Below, one piece after another: positions 8,338 to 17,086 of a DNA stretch of 64,000 nucleotides. This DNA is from Cellulosimicrobium cellulans (GTDB lineage: Bacteria > Actinomycetota > Actinomycetes > Actinomycetales > Cellulomonadaceae). Every line of letters begins with the position of its first letter. Within the stretch, counting starts at the first letter, position 1. The notes beneath the pieces were generated by a model, which saw nothing but the letters and a program-made list of their open reading frames with translations, ran no database searches and had not been told where the DNA came from. Made by a program: the position numbers and the translations under genes. The stretch is from contig NZ_JAFBCN010000001.1 of assembly GCF_016907755.1 (NCBI RefSeq), positions 992,001 through 1,056,000 on the forward strand, written 5' to 3'.

Positions 8338-8353
8338 CTGACAGCGCTGTCAG
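8338..8353. promoter_or_regulatory. LacI-type operator CTGACAGCGCTGTCAG
   Basis: A perfect 16-bp palindrome just upstream of the ribosome binding site (AAGGAG, 8361-8366) and downstream of the promoter, a classic roadblock repressor position. Its core is identical to the site at 2558-2569. The LacI regulator encoded immediately upstream is the likely reader. Confidence 0.78.
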
Positions 8354-8375
8354 TTGATCGAAGGAGATCGAGAGC

Positions 8376-11300
8376 ATGACCAGACCCCTCCCGCCCGGAC
8401 GCGCGGCCGCCGCGCGCTCCGGGAGCGGCCGCGCGAGGCCCCTCGGCCTCGCGCTCGCCGCGGCACTCACCGTCCCTCTCGCAGTTCCTCTCGCAGCCCC
8501 GGCGGGGGCCCTCACAGCGGCTCCCGCCGCCGCCGCGGAGCCCGGGGACTTCTCGTCGTCCTTCGAGTCGGGAGACCCGGCCGCGCTCGCCACCACGGTG
8601 GCCGAGCGCGACGGCGCCCCCTGGCAGGCGAACGTCGGGTCGTTCACGAGCGGCCTCCCCGGCAGCGTGCTCGGGAAGCTCAAGGCCGTCACGGCGAGCG
8701 CCCAGAACCTGCCGAACGAGGGCGCCGCGAACCTCGCGGACGGCAGCTCCGGCACCAAGTGGCTCGCGTTCGCGTCGACCGGCTGGGTCCGGTACGAGTT
8801 CACGGAGCCGGTCTCGTTCGTCGCCTACTCGATGACGTCGGGCGACGACTCGGCGGGCCGTGACCCGAAGACCTGGACGATCGAGGGCTCGAACGACGGC
8901 TCCACGTGGACCCCGCTCGACCAGCGCACCGACGAGGACTTCCCGAACCGCCAGCAGACCCGCAGCTTCGAGCTCGACGAGCCCACCGAGGCGTACACCT
9001 ACCTGCGCCTCAACGTGACCGCGAACTCCGGCGACAGCATCGTGCAGCTCGCCGGGTGGGACCTCTCGGGCGACCTGAGCGCCGGCCCCTCCGCCGCGCC
9101 CATGAACACCAAGGTCGGCACCGGCCCGCGCGTGAACTTCACCAACAAGGCGGGCGTCGGGTTCTCCGGCCTGCACTCGCTGCGGTACGACGGCTCGCAC
9201 CTCGCCGACGGCGAGACCTACGCGACCAACGTGCTCTACGACGACGTGGACGTCGTCGTCGGCGAGGACACCCGCCTGAGCTACACGATCTTCCCCGAGC
9301 TGCTCGACGACCTCCAGTACCCGTCGACGTACGCGTCCGTGGACGTGCTGTTCACCGACGGCACCTACCTGTCCGACCTCGGCGCGCGCGACGCGCACGA
9401 GACGGTCGCGACGGCCCAGGCGCAGGGCGAGGGCAAGATCCTCTACGCCGACCAGTGGAACTCCGTGCGGATCGACCTCGGCGACGTCGCCGCGGGCAAG
9501 ACCGTCGACCAGGTCCTGCTGGGCTACGACAACCCGGGCGGCCACGCGGGCACCAAGTTCGCGGGCTGGCTCGACGACGTCGCGATCACGGCGGAGCCGG
9601 CGACGATCGACGGGTCGAGCCTCGCCAACTACGTGGACACGCGCCGCGGCACGCTCGCGTCGGGCAGCTTCTCGCGCGGGAACAACATCCCGGCGACGGC
9701 GACGCCGAACGGCTTCAACTTCTGGACGCCGTACACCAACGCGTCCTCGCAGAGCTGGCTGTACGAGTACCACAAGGCCAACAACGCCAACAACAAGCCC
9801 GTCCTCCAGGGCTTCGGGATCTCGCACGAGCCGAGCCCCTGGATGGGCGACCGCAACCAGCTCACGTTCCTCCCGTCGACGGCGTCCGGGACGCCCGACG
9901 CCACGCTCTCGACGCGCGGGCTCGAGTTCGACCACGCGGACGAGACGGCGCGCCCGGACTACTACGGGGTCACGTTCACCAACGGGTCCGCGATCGAGGC
10001 GACGCCCACCGACCACGGTGCCGTGCTCCGCTTCAGCTACCCCGGTGCCAAGGGCCACGTGCTCGTGGACAAGGTGGACGGCTCGTCCAAGCTCACGTAC
10101 GACCAGGCCACGGGGACGATCTCCGGCTGGGTCGAGAACGGCTCGGGCCTGTCCGTGGGCCGTACGCGCATGTTCGTCGCCGGCACCTTCGACCGTAGTC
10201 CGACGGCGGTCGGGACGGCGGCGGGCAACCGCGCGGACGCGCGCTTCGCGACCTTCGACACGTCGTCCGACAAGACGGTCGAGCTGCGCGTCGCGACGTC
10301 GTTCATCAGCCTCGACCAGGCGCGCAAGAACCTCGACCTGGAGGTGACGGGCAAGACCTTCACCGAGGTCAAGGCCGCCGCCGCGCAGGCGTGGAACGAC
10401 CGCCTGGGCGTCATCGAGGTCGAGGGCGCGAGCGAGGACCAGCTCGTCACGCTGTACTCCAACCTCTACCGCCTCAACCTGTACCCGAACTCGCAGTTCG
10501 AGAACACGGGCACGGCGCAGGCGCCGGCGTACAAGTACGCGAGCCCGGTCTCCGCGACCACCGGCTCCGCGACGGACACGCAGACGAACGCCAAGATCGT
10601 CGACGGCAAGATCTACGTGAACAACGGGTTCTGGGACACGTACCGCACGGCCTGGCCGGCGTACTCGCTCCTCTACCCGGAGCTCGCGGGCGAGCTCATC
10701 GACGGGTTCGTCCAGCAGTACCGCGACGGCGGCTGGATCGCGCGCTGGTCCTCCCCGGGCTACGCCGACCTCATGACGGGCACGAGCTCCGACGTCGCGT
10801 TCGCGGACGCGTACCTCAAGGGCTCGCTCCCGACGGACTCCGCGCTCGAGGCGTACGACGCCGCGCTGCGCAACGCGTCCGTCGCGCCGCCGAACAACGC
10901 CGTGGGCCGCAAGGGCCTGCAGACGTCGCCGTTCCTCGGGTTCACCCCGGAGTCCACGCACGAGTCCGTGTCGTGGGGCCTGGAGGGCCTGGTCAACGAC
11001 TTCGGCATCGGCAACATGGCGGCCGCCCTCGCGGAGGACCCGGCCACGCCGGACGAGCGCCGCGAGGCGCTGCGCGAGGAGTCCGCGTACTTCCTCGAGC
11101 GCGCCACGCACTACGTCGAGCTGTTCGACCCCGAGGTCGACTTCTTCGTGCCGCGGCACGAGGACGGCACGTGGGCCGTCGACCCGGAGACCTACAACCC
11201 CGAGGCCTGGGGCGGCGGGTACACCGAGACGAGCGGCTGGAACTTCGCGTTCCACGCGCCGCAGGACGGCCAGGGCCTGGCGAACCTCTACGGCGGCAAG

Positions 11301-13808
11301 CAGGGCCTCGAGGACAAGCTCGACCTGTTCTTCTCCACCCCGGAGAAGGGCGCCGGCAACGGCGGCATCCACGAGCAGCGCGAGGCGCGCGACGTGCGCA
11401 TGGGCATGTGGGGCATGAGCAACCAGGTGTCGCACCACATCCCGTGGCTGTACGACGCCGCGGGCGCGCCCTCGAAGGCTCAGGAGAAGGTCCGTGAGGT
11501 CACCCGCCGCCTGTTCGTGGGCAGCGAGATCGGCCAGGGCTACCCGGGCGACGAGGACAACGGCGAGATGTCGTCGTGGTGGATCTTCGCCTCGCTCGGC
11601 TTCTACCCGCTCCAGGTCGGCTCCGACCAGTACGCGGTCGGCTCGCCGCTCTTCGACAAGGCGACCGTGCACCTGCCGGACGGCGACCTCGTGGTCAACG
11701 CCGAGAACAACTCGGTGGACAACGTCTACGTGCAGTCCCTCGCGGTGGACGGCGAGGCCCGCACCTCGACGTCGCTCTCCCAGGCCGACCTCTCGGGCGG
11801 CGCGACGCTGGACTTCGTCATGGGTCCGGAGCCGTCCGACTGGGGCACCGGCGAGGACGACGCCCCGCCGTCGCTCACGGAGGGCGACGAGCCCCCGGCA
11901 CCGGTCCAGGACGCGACGACGTCGGGTCTCGGCACGACGACCGTCGCCGACGGTGACGCGACCACGAGCGCCGCGGCGCTGACGGACAACACGTCCGGCA
12001 CGCGCACGACGTTCGCCACCACGACCCCGGCCATCACCTGGGCGGGCAACGGCATCCGGCCGACGGTGGAGTCGTACACGCTGACCTCCGGGGCGAGCGG
12101 GACGGCGTCGCCGTCCGCGTGGACCCTCGAGGGCTCGGACGACGGCGAGACCTGGACGACGCTCGACGAGCGGTCCGGCGAGCAGTTCCGCTGGGCGCTC
12201 CAGACGCGGCCGTTCACGGTCGCGGAGCCGACGGCGTTCGCGCAGTACCGCGTGAGCGTCACCGCAACCTCCGGATCGGGCGCGCTGTCGCTCGCCGAGG
12301 TCGAGCTCCTGGCCGACCCGAAGGCCTCCGGCGCCGAGGAGCTGACGCTCTCGGCCGCCCCGGACCGCGACACGGTCACCGGGCGCGAGGTCTCGGGCTC
12401 GTTCGCGACCCTCACCGGGGTCGAGGGCGACGCGTCGGCGCTCGACGTGCAGGTCGCGTTCGGCGACGGCTCCGAGCCGGTCGCGGGCTCGCTCCAGGCG
12501 GGCGCGTTCGGCGGGTACGCGGTGAACGCCGCGCACTCGTGGACCGCCCCGGGCGTCTACCCGGTGACCGTCACGGTCTCGGGCGAGGGGATCGAGCCCG
12601 TCTCGGCCTCCTCGTACGTCACGGTCTCGCTCCTGCGTGAGGGTTCGCTGCTCGGTGCGTACGACAACGTCTGCATCGGCGACCTCGGCACGACCGTCGG
12701 CTCGTGCGACGGCCAGGGCGTCTTCTTCGACCGGGCCCAGCTCGCGGCGAAGGGCTTCGTCCAGGGCCAGCGTGCGACCGTGCCCGGCACCGACCTCGCG
12801 TTCGACGTCCCGGCGATCCCCGCCGGCCAGCCGGACAACGCGACGGGCGACGGCCAGACCATCGAGCTCGAGGTCCCCGCGGACGCCGAGCAGCTCTCGG
12901 TGATCGGCACGGGCACGGAGAAGAACCAGCAGGCCCAGGGCGTGCTGACCTTCGACGACGGCTCGTCGCAGCCCATCGACCTGAGCTTCGGCGACTGGTC
13001 GGGCGCGGCGCGCAACCCGGTGTTCGGCAACATCCCCGTCGCGGTCACGGACAACCGCCTGCGCGGCGGCAGCCCGCAGACCGGCACCCCCGCGGCGTTC
13101 TTCGCGACGGCGCCGATCACGCTCCCCGAGGGCAAGCGGGCCGTGAGCCTCACGCTCCCGGACCAGCCGGGCGAGCTCTCGCGCGACGGCCGCATCCACG
13201 TGGTCGCGGTCGCGCACGACGGCACGTTCGCCGAGCACCCCGCGCTCGAGGTGACGGCCGCGGACGGCGTGACCCTCGCCGTCGGGCAGTCGACGGACGC
13301 GGTGCTCGCCCAGGTGACCGGCGGCCGCGAGGGCGCCGAGCTCCGCGCGGCGGTCACGTGGGGCGACGGCTCCGACGTCGCGGCGGGCACGGTGACGGAC
13401 GGGTCGGTCTCCGGCTCGCACGCCTACGCGGCGCCCGGGACGTACACCGCGTACGTCGTGGTCGACGACGGCTGGACCAGCCAGGTGGTCGAGGTCCCGG
13501 TGACCGTGACCGAGGGCCAGCCGACGCTCGCGATCGACGTCACGGTGAGCACGCGCTGCCTCGCCGGCAAGGCGTACGTCGCGGTCCGTGCGGAGAACGG
13601 CGAGGACGCGCCCGTCGCGATCCGGCTCGTCACGCCGTTCGGCACCAAGGAGTTCGCGGCCGTCGCGCCGGGGGCCAACGCCTACCAGTCGTTCGCGACG
13701 CGGGCGACGTCGGTCGAGGCCGGCACGGTCACCGTCGAGGCGACCCGTGGAGACCAGGGGGTGACGGCGTCGATCACGGCGGACTACGCGGCCGTGACCT
13801 GCGGCTGA
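8376..13808 (+). CDS. Secreted GH92 alpha-mannosidase with discoidin and PKD modules
   Basis: An 1810-residue exported enzyme. Residues 1-48 form a signal peptide. A discoidin (F5/8 type C, CBM32-like) module spans about 105-235, then the GH92 catalytic unit runs to about 1150. Family signatures include NGFWDTYRTAWPAYSLLYPE near residue 749 and GYPGDEDNGEMSSWWIF near 1050, which carries the acidic residues used as base in this calcium-dependent inverting family; the conserved Glu of the ESVSWGLEGL segment matches the general acid. A second discoidin module (about 1190-1312), a PKD domain (about 1320-1415), an unassigned module (about 1416-1620), a second PKD and a final Ig-like domain follow. 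GH92 enzymes release mannose from N-glycans or mannans. No LPXTG anchor is seen. The linkage specificity cannot be read from sequence. Confidence 0.95.
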   Translation: MTRPLPPGRAAAARSGSGRARPLGLALAAALTVPLAVPLAAPAGALTAAPAAAAEPGDFSSSFESGDPAALATTVAERDGAPWQANVGSFTSGLPGSVLGKLKAVTASAQNLPNEGAANLADGSSGTKWLAFASTGWVRYEFTEPVSFVAYSMTSGDDSAGRDPKTWTIEGSNDGSTWTPLDQRTDEDFPNRQQTRSFELDEPTEAYTYLRLNVTANSGDSIVQLAGWDLSGDLSAGPSAAPMNTKVGTGPRVNFTNKAGVGFSGLHSLRYDGSHLADGETYATNVLYDDVDVVVGEDTRLSYTIFPELLDDLQYPSTYASVDVLFTDGTYLSDLGARDAHETVATAQAQGEGKILYADQWNSVRIDLGDVAAGKTVDQVLLGYDNPGGHAGTKFAGWLDDVAITAEPATIDGSSLANYVDTRRGTLASGSFSRGNNIPATATPNGFNFWTPYTNASSQSWLYEYHKANNANNKPVLQGFGISHEPSPWMGDRNQLTFLPSTASGTPDATLSTRGLEFDHADETARPDYYGVTFTNGSAIEATPTDHGAVLRFSYPGAKGHVLVDKVDGSSKLTYDQATGTISGWVENGSGLSVGRTRMFVAGTFDRSPTAVGTAAGNRADARFATFDTSSDKTVELRVATSFISLDQARKNLDLEVTGKTFTEVKAAAAQAWNDRLGVIEVEGASEDQLVTLYSNLYRLNLYPNSQFENTGTAQAPAYKYASPVSATTGSATDTQTNAKIVDGKIYVNNGFWDTYRTAWPAYSLLYPELAGELIDGFVQQYRDGGWIARWSSPGYADLMTGTSSDVAFADAYLKGSLPTDSALEAYDAALRNASVAPPNNAVGRKGLQTSPFLGFTPESTHESVSWGLEGLVNDFGIGNMAAALAEDPATPDERREALREESAYFLERATHYVELFDPEVDFFVPRHEDGTWAVDPETYNPEAWGGGYTETSGWNFAFHAPQDGQGLANLYGGKQGLEDKLDLFFSTPEKGAGNGGIHEQREARDVRMGMWGMSNQVSHHIPWLYDAAGAPSKAQEKVREVTRRLFVGSEIGQGYPGDEDNGEMSSWWIFASLGFYPLQVGSDQYAVGSPLFDKATVHLPDGDLVVNAENNSVDNVYVQSLAVDGEARTSTSLSQADLSGGATLDFVMGPEPSDWGTGEDDAPPSLTEGDEPPAPVQDATTSGLGTTTVADGDATTSAAALTDNTSGTRTTFATTTPAITWAGNGIRPTVESYTLTSGASGTASPSAWTLEGSDDGETWTTLDERSGEQFRWALQTRPFTVAEPTAFAQYRVSVTATSGSGALSLAEVELLADPKASGAEELTLSAAPDRDTVTGREVSGSFATLTGVEGDASALDVQVAFGDGSEPVAGSLQAGAFGGYAVNAAHSWTAPGVYPVTVTVSGEGIEPVSASSYVTVSLLREGSLLGAYDNVCIGDLGTTVGSCDGQGVFFDRAQLAAKGFVQGQRATVPGTDLAFDVPAIPAGQPDNATGDGQTIELEVPADAEQLSVIGTGTEKNQQAQGVLTFDDGSSQPIDLSFGDWSGAARNPVFGNIPVAVTDNRLRGGSPQTGTPAAFFATAPITLPEGKRAVSLTLPDQPGELSRDGRIHVVAVAHDGTFAEHPALEVTAADGVTLAVGQSTDAVLAQVTGGREGAELRAAVTWGDGSDVAAGTVTDGSVSGSHAYAAPGTYTAYVVVDDGWTSQVVEVPVTVTEGQPTLAIDVTVSTRCLAGKAYVAVRAENGEDAPVAIRLVTPFGTKEFAAVAPGANAYQSFATRATSVEAGTVTVEATRGDQGVTASITADYAAVTCG

Positions 13809-13819
13809 ACCCTGAGCCC

Positions 13820-13924
13820 ACCTCACGCCCCGGCCTCCGGGGCGTGAGGTGAGCATGCACCACCGGCGGTGCCCCGGGATGATCGTCCCGGGGCACCGCG
13901 CCGTACCGGCACCGCGCCCGGTGC
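13820..13924 (+). terminator. Three stacked hairpins between mannosidase and AGE genes
   Basis: A 14-bp stem (13820-13833 / 13837-13850, 3-base loop), a 13-bp stem (13867-13879 / 13886-13898, 6-base loop) and a short 6-bp stem (13909-13914 / 13919-13924) follow one another in the 150-base gap. The first is a good terminator or 3'-stabiliser for the mannosidase message. The AGE gene behind could be read by run-through or by its own promoter; none is obvious. Confidence 0.7.
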
Positions 13925-13958
13925 GGCACCACGTTCCCAGCACGAGAAGGACCGAGAC

Positions 13959-15254
13959 ATGACCGAGCACCCGTCCGAGCAGCCCTCGCCCGCAGCAGCC
14001 CCCCGGGTCGACCCCACGGCCGACCTCACGGCGTGGCGGCGCGACCAGCTCGCCGACCTCCTGTACTTCGGCGCGGCCTCGCTGCGGTCGGACGGCGCCG
14101 CGCAGTGGCTCGACGACGACGACGTCCCCGACCTCGCGCGGCCGGTGCACACGTGGATCACGTCGCGCATGGCGCACGTCTACGCCTTCTCGTCCTTGCT
14201 CGGCGTCCCCGGCGCGGGCGAGCTCGCGGACAAGGCGCTGCAGGGCCTGCGGGGCGTCCTCGTCGACGCGGAGTACGGCGGCTGGGTGTCCTCGCGCGGC
14301 CCTGGCCCCCGCCCCGGCGACCTCGCCGCGACGGAGGAGGGGGCGGTCGACGGCACCAAGAGCGCGTACGCGCACGCGTTCGTGGTGCTCGCCGCGGCGT
14401 CGGGGACGATCGCGGGCCGCGACGGCGCGCGCGAGCTGCTCGACGCGGCGCTCGCCGTGCTCGACGAGCGGTTCTGGGAGCCCGGGCCCCGGATGCACGC
14501 GGACGAGTGGTCGCGCGACTGGACCACGCTCGACGAGTACCGCGGGGTCAACGCCAACATGCACTCCGTCGAGGCGCTGCTCGCGGCCCACGACGCGACC
14601 GGCGACGCCGAGTGGCTCGGCCGCGCCGCGTCGATCGCGGACCGCGTGATCGGCTGGGCGAGCGAGAACGACTGGCGCATCCCCGAGCACTTCGACGCGG
14701 ACTGGAACCCCCTGCCGGACTACAACGCCGACCGCCCGCGCGACCCGTTCAAGCCGTACGGGTCGACGCCGGGGCACGGGCTCGAGTGGGCCCGTCTCCT
14801 CCTGCAGGTCGACATCGCTTCCGGCACGCCCGGTGCGCGCACCGAGGCCGCGGTCGCGCTGTTCGACCGCGCCGTCGCGGACGGCTGGGACGGCGAGCAC
14901 GGCGGCGGGTTCGTGTACACCGTCGACTGGTCCGGCGTGCCCGTCGAGCCGCGCCGCTACCACTGGGTCGCGGCCGAGGCCGTGGCCGCGGCCGACGTGC
15001 TCGGCCGGGTCACGGGGGAGTCCCGCTTCACCGAGGCCGCCGCGGGCTGGTGGGCGTGGATCGACCGGTTCCTCGTCGACCCCGAGCGTGGCTCGTGGCA
15101 CCACGAGCTCGACACGGCCAACCGCCCCGACGGCGTCACGTGGGTCGGCAAGCCCGACGTCTACCACGCCGCCCAGGCCGTGATCCTCCCCGACCTGCCG
15201 CTCACCGGATCGCTCGCCGCCTCGGCGAAGGCCGCAGGCAGCATCCTGGGCTGA
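13959..15254 (+). CDS. AGE family epimerase/isomerase (mannose isomerase-like)
   Basis: A 431-residue cytoplasmic enzyme of the N-acylglucosamine 2-epimerase fold (alpha6/alpha6 barrel). Conserved elements are RGVNANMHSVEALLAAHDAT, GSTPGHGLEWARLLLQ, the His of RRYHWVAAEAV and the C-terminal WHHELDTANRP; the histidines are those used for proton transfer in this family. The AGE family includes D-mannose isomerase (mannose to fructose), cellobiose epimerase and GlcNAc epimerase. Following an alpha-mannosidase and mannose importers, conversion of mannose to fructose is the best reading. ATG at 13959 has GAGAAGG upstream; an earlier in-frame start at 13869 would run through the hairpins and is rejected. 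Confidence 0.88.
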   Translation: MTEHPSEQPSPAAAPRVDPTADLTAWRRDQLADLLYFGAASLRSDGAAQWLDDDDVPDLARPVHTWITSRMAHVYAFSSLLGVPGAGELADKALQGLRGVLVDAEYGGWVSSRGPGPRPGDLAATEEGAVDGTKSAYAHAFVVLAAASGTIAGRDGARELLDAALAVLDERFWEPGPRMHADEWSRDWTTLDEYRGVNANMHSVEALLAAHDATGDAEWLGRAASIADRVIGWASENDWRIPEHFDADWNPLPDYNADRPRDPFKPYGSTPGHGLEWARLLLQVDIASGTPGARTEAAVALFDRAVADGWDGEHGGGFVYTVDWSGVPVEPRRYHWVAAEAVAAADVLGRVTGESRFTEAAAGWWAWIDRFLVDPERGSWHHELDTANRPDGVTWVGKPDVYHAAQAVILPDLPLTGSLAASAKAAGSILG

Positions 15255-15267
15255 CGCCCCCCTGACC

Positions 15268-15327
15268 GCCGAGCCCGGGGTCGTTCCCCACGTCACCGTC
15301 GCCGTGAGGAGCAACCCCGGGCTCGGC
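15268..15327 (+). terminator. Long-loop hairpin after the AGE gene
   Basis: GCCGAGCCCGGGGT at 15268-15281 pairs perfectly with 15314-15327 around a 32-base loop, 14 bases after the AGE stop. A terminator for the mannose cluster is likely; no U-tract follows. Confidence 0.6.
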
Positions 15328-15329
15328 GC

Positions 15330-15385
15330 TTGATGCCCCCACAAAAGTTAGTATTCTTGGCGGGGGTTTGATCTGAGGGGGTCTC
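15330..15385 (+). promoter_or_regulatory. AT-rich leader of the ATPase gene
   Basis: The stretch around 15340-15360 (ACAAAAGTTAGTATTCTTGG) is far richer in A+T than anything nearby. TAGTAT at about 15349-15354 is a plausible -10. CCCCC before it and GGGGG after it could pair. AGGGGG just before the ATG serves as ribosome binding site. The unusual composition suggests the leader came in with the ATPase gene. Confidence 0.45.
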
Positions 15386-16816
15386 ATGGTGGGATTCGTC
15401 GGGCGTACGACGGAGCTGCGCGAGCTCGCGCACCAGCTGGACGTCGTCCGGACGGGTGGGCGCGCGGACGCCGGCGTCGCCGTGCTCCTGCGAGGCCGCC
15501 GCCGCGTCGGCAAGTCGCGGTTGGTGACCGAGCTCATCGCGCGGGAGGCGGTGCCGTCGGTCTACTTCCAGGCGGCGCGGCACGCTCCCGCGGGCGACGA
15601 GTTCGCCGCGTTCGCTGAGGCCGTGGCGCAGTCCGACCTGCCCGGTGCCGTGGTCGCCGAGGGGAACAGGCCCGCGTCCTTGACCGCCGCCCTCCGGCTG
15701 CTGGCCGCCGCTCTCCCCGCGGAGTCTCCGGCGATCGTCGTCGTGGACGAGCTGCCCTGGCTGCTCGAGGGGATCCAGGGTGGCGCCGGGGAGCTGCAGC
15801 GCGTCTGGGACCGGGAGCTCTCGCGACGGCCCGTGCTGCTGCTCCTCCTCGGGAGCGACCTGGCGATGATGGAGGCGCTCGGGCGTCCGGACCAACCGTT
15901 CCACGGGCGCGCGACCGAGATGCTGCTGCGTGCTCTGTCTCCTCGGGACGTCGCCCGGATGACGGGACTGACGGGAGCCCACGCCTTCGACGCGTTCCTC
16001 GTCACGGGCGGACAGCCGCTCGTCGCGCAGGAGTGGCAGCCGGAGGAGCCGCCCGTGGCCTTCGTGCGGCGCGCGTACGAGCGGCCGACGAGTGCGCTCG
16101 TCGTCTCCGGGACGAGAGTCCTCGACGGCGAGCTGCCGACCACGTCTCACGCCCGGCTGGTCCTGACGGCGATCGGCGGCAAGGGCGAACGAGCCTACTC
16201 GCGGATCCTCCAGGCTCTCGACGGCTCGATCTCCCCGACGACGCTCGACCGGTCGCTCGGGCTCCTGGCCGAGAAGCGGGTGATCGCCGCCGACGAGCCG
16301 CTCTCCACCCGGGCGGCGACGAAGGACCGGCGCTGGCGGGTCTCCGACCCGGCGCTGCGGTTCTGGCTCGCCATGGTCGAGCCCGCGCTCCCGGACATCG
16401 ACCGCGGTCGACCCGACCTGGCTGCCGCCCGGTTCGAGGGGACGTTCTCGTCCTGGCGCGGTCGCGCGATCGAACCCGTGGTGCGGGAGGCTCTCGCGCG
16501 GCTGCTGCCTGACGAGGCCTGGCCCGGTGCCCGAGAGGTCGGAGGGTGGTGGCCGCGGAACAACACCCCCGAGATCGACCTCGTCGCGGCGGACGCGCGC
16601 CCCGCGCGTGCCATCGCGTTCGTCGGGAGCATCAAGTGGCACGCCCGCACGCCGTTCACGATGCGGGACGTCGCGGCGCTCGCCGCCGACGCCGTCCACG
16701 TGCCGGGCGTCGGCGCCGCGACCCCGCTCGTCGCGGTCTGCCCGGCCGGTGCCGACGACGACTCGCGCCTGTCCCGGGTGTGGACGGCCGACGACCTGCT
16801 CGCCGCCTGGCCATGA
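15386..16816 (+). CDS. ATP-binding protein, archaeal-ATPase/DUF234 type
   Basis: A 476-residue P-loop ATPase. Opening VGFVGRTTELRELAHQL and Walker A LRGRRRVGKSRLV (about residues 35-47), Walker B-like AIVVVDELPWLLEG (about 115-128), then a winged-helix region and a C-terminal DUF234-like domain (EIDLVAADARPARAIAFVGS, KWHARTPFT) that resembles a PD-(D/E)XK nuclease core with E-I-D and a later K. The biological role of this family is not known; members look mobile and are scattered in bacteria and archaea. It stands alone between the mannose cluster and tRNA-Gly, with an AT-rich leader and a slightly more relaxed codon choice than its neighbours, consistent with acquisition. Confidence 0.88.
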   Translation: MVGFVGRTTELRELAHQLDVVRTGGRADAGVAVLLRGRRRVGKSRLVTELIAREAVPSVYFQAARHAPAGDEFAAFAEAVAQSDLPGAVVAEGNRPASLTAALRLLAAALPAESPAIVVVDELPWLLEGIQGGAGELQRVWDRELSRRPVLLLLLGSDLAMMEALGRPDQPFHGRATEMLLRALSPRDVARMTGLTGAHAFDAFLVTGGQPLVAQEWQPEEPPVAFVRRAYERPTSALVVSGTRVLDGELPTTSHARLVLTAIGGKGERAYSRILQALDGSISPTTLDRSLGLLAEKRVIAADEPLSTRAATKDRRWRVSDPALRFWLAMVEPALPDIDRGRPDLAAARFEGTFSSWRGRAIEPVVREALARLLPDEAWPGAREVGGWWPRNNTPEIDLVAADARPARAIAFVGSIKWHARTPFTMRDVAALAADAVHVPGVGAATPLVAVCPAGADDDSRLSRVWTADDLLAAWP

Positions 16817-16820
16817 CGAC

Positions 16821-16853
16821 GAGAGCCCCGCACCTGTTCGGTGCGGGGCTCTC
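16821..16853. terminator. Bidirectional terminator between ATPase gene and tRNA-Gly
   Basis: A perfect 14-bp stem (16821-16834 / 16840-16853) with a 5-base loop lies five bases after the ATPase stop and about ten bases beyond the 3' end of the minus-strand tRNA. It can serve both converging units. Confidence 0.88.
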
Positions 16854-16861
16854 GTGTGCTG

Positions 16862-16932
16862 AGCGGGTGACGGGAATCGAACCCGCGCTATCAGCTTGGG
16901 AAGCTGAAGTTCTACCATTGAACTACACCCGC
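16862..16932 (-). tRNA. tRNA-Gly (anticodon CCC)
   Basis: Read on the minus strand from 16932: 7-bp acceptor stem GCGGGTG/CACCCGC, D stem GTTC/GAAC, anticodon stem TCAGC/GCTGA with loop TTCCCAA giving anticodon CCC, T arm with GGTTCGATTCC, and discriminator T as expected for glycine. The 71-nt gene does not encode CCA. It reads GGG codons. Confidence 0.96.
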
Positions 16933-17086
16933 GCGGCGCTGGTGGCGTCCGCCCCGGGCCCTCTGGGAGGATCCTCGGCGAACCAGCGCGCGCCCCGATC
17001 ATAGCGGACGTCGCCGGTGATGCCAGAACCCGACCGCACGACGACCCGATCCGCGCCCGTGTGCGGCGCACGCCGGAGGAGCAGCC

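Noticed and set aside
8319-15344. A 2341-codon open frame on the minus strand opposite the mannosidase and AGE genes
   Set aside because: It is the mirror of strongly GC3-biased real genes; the translation is Arg/Val/Gly/Ala-rich without domains, and the plus-strand genes have full family matches.
15386-16932. Genomic island integrated at tRNA-Gly
   Set aside because: No integrase and no repeat of the tRNA 3' end was found around the ATPase gene, so only single-gene acquisition is considered.
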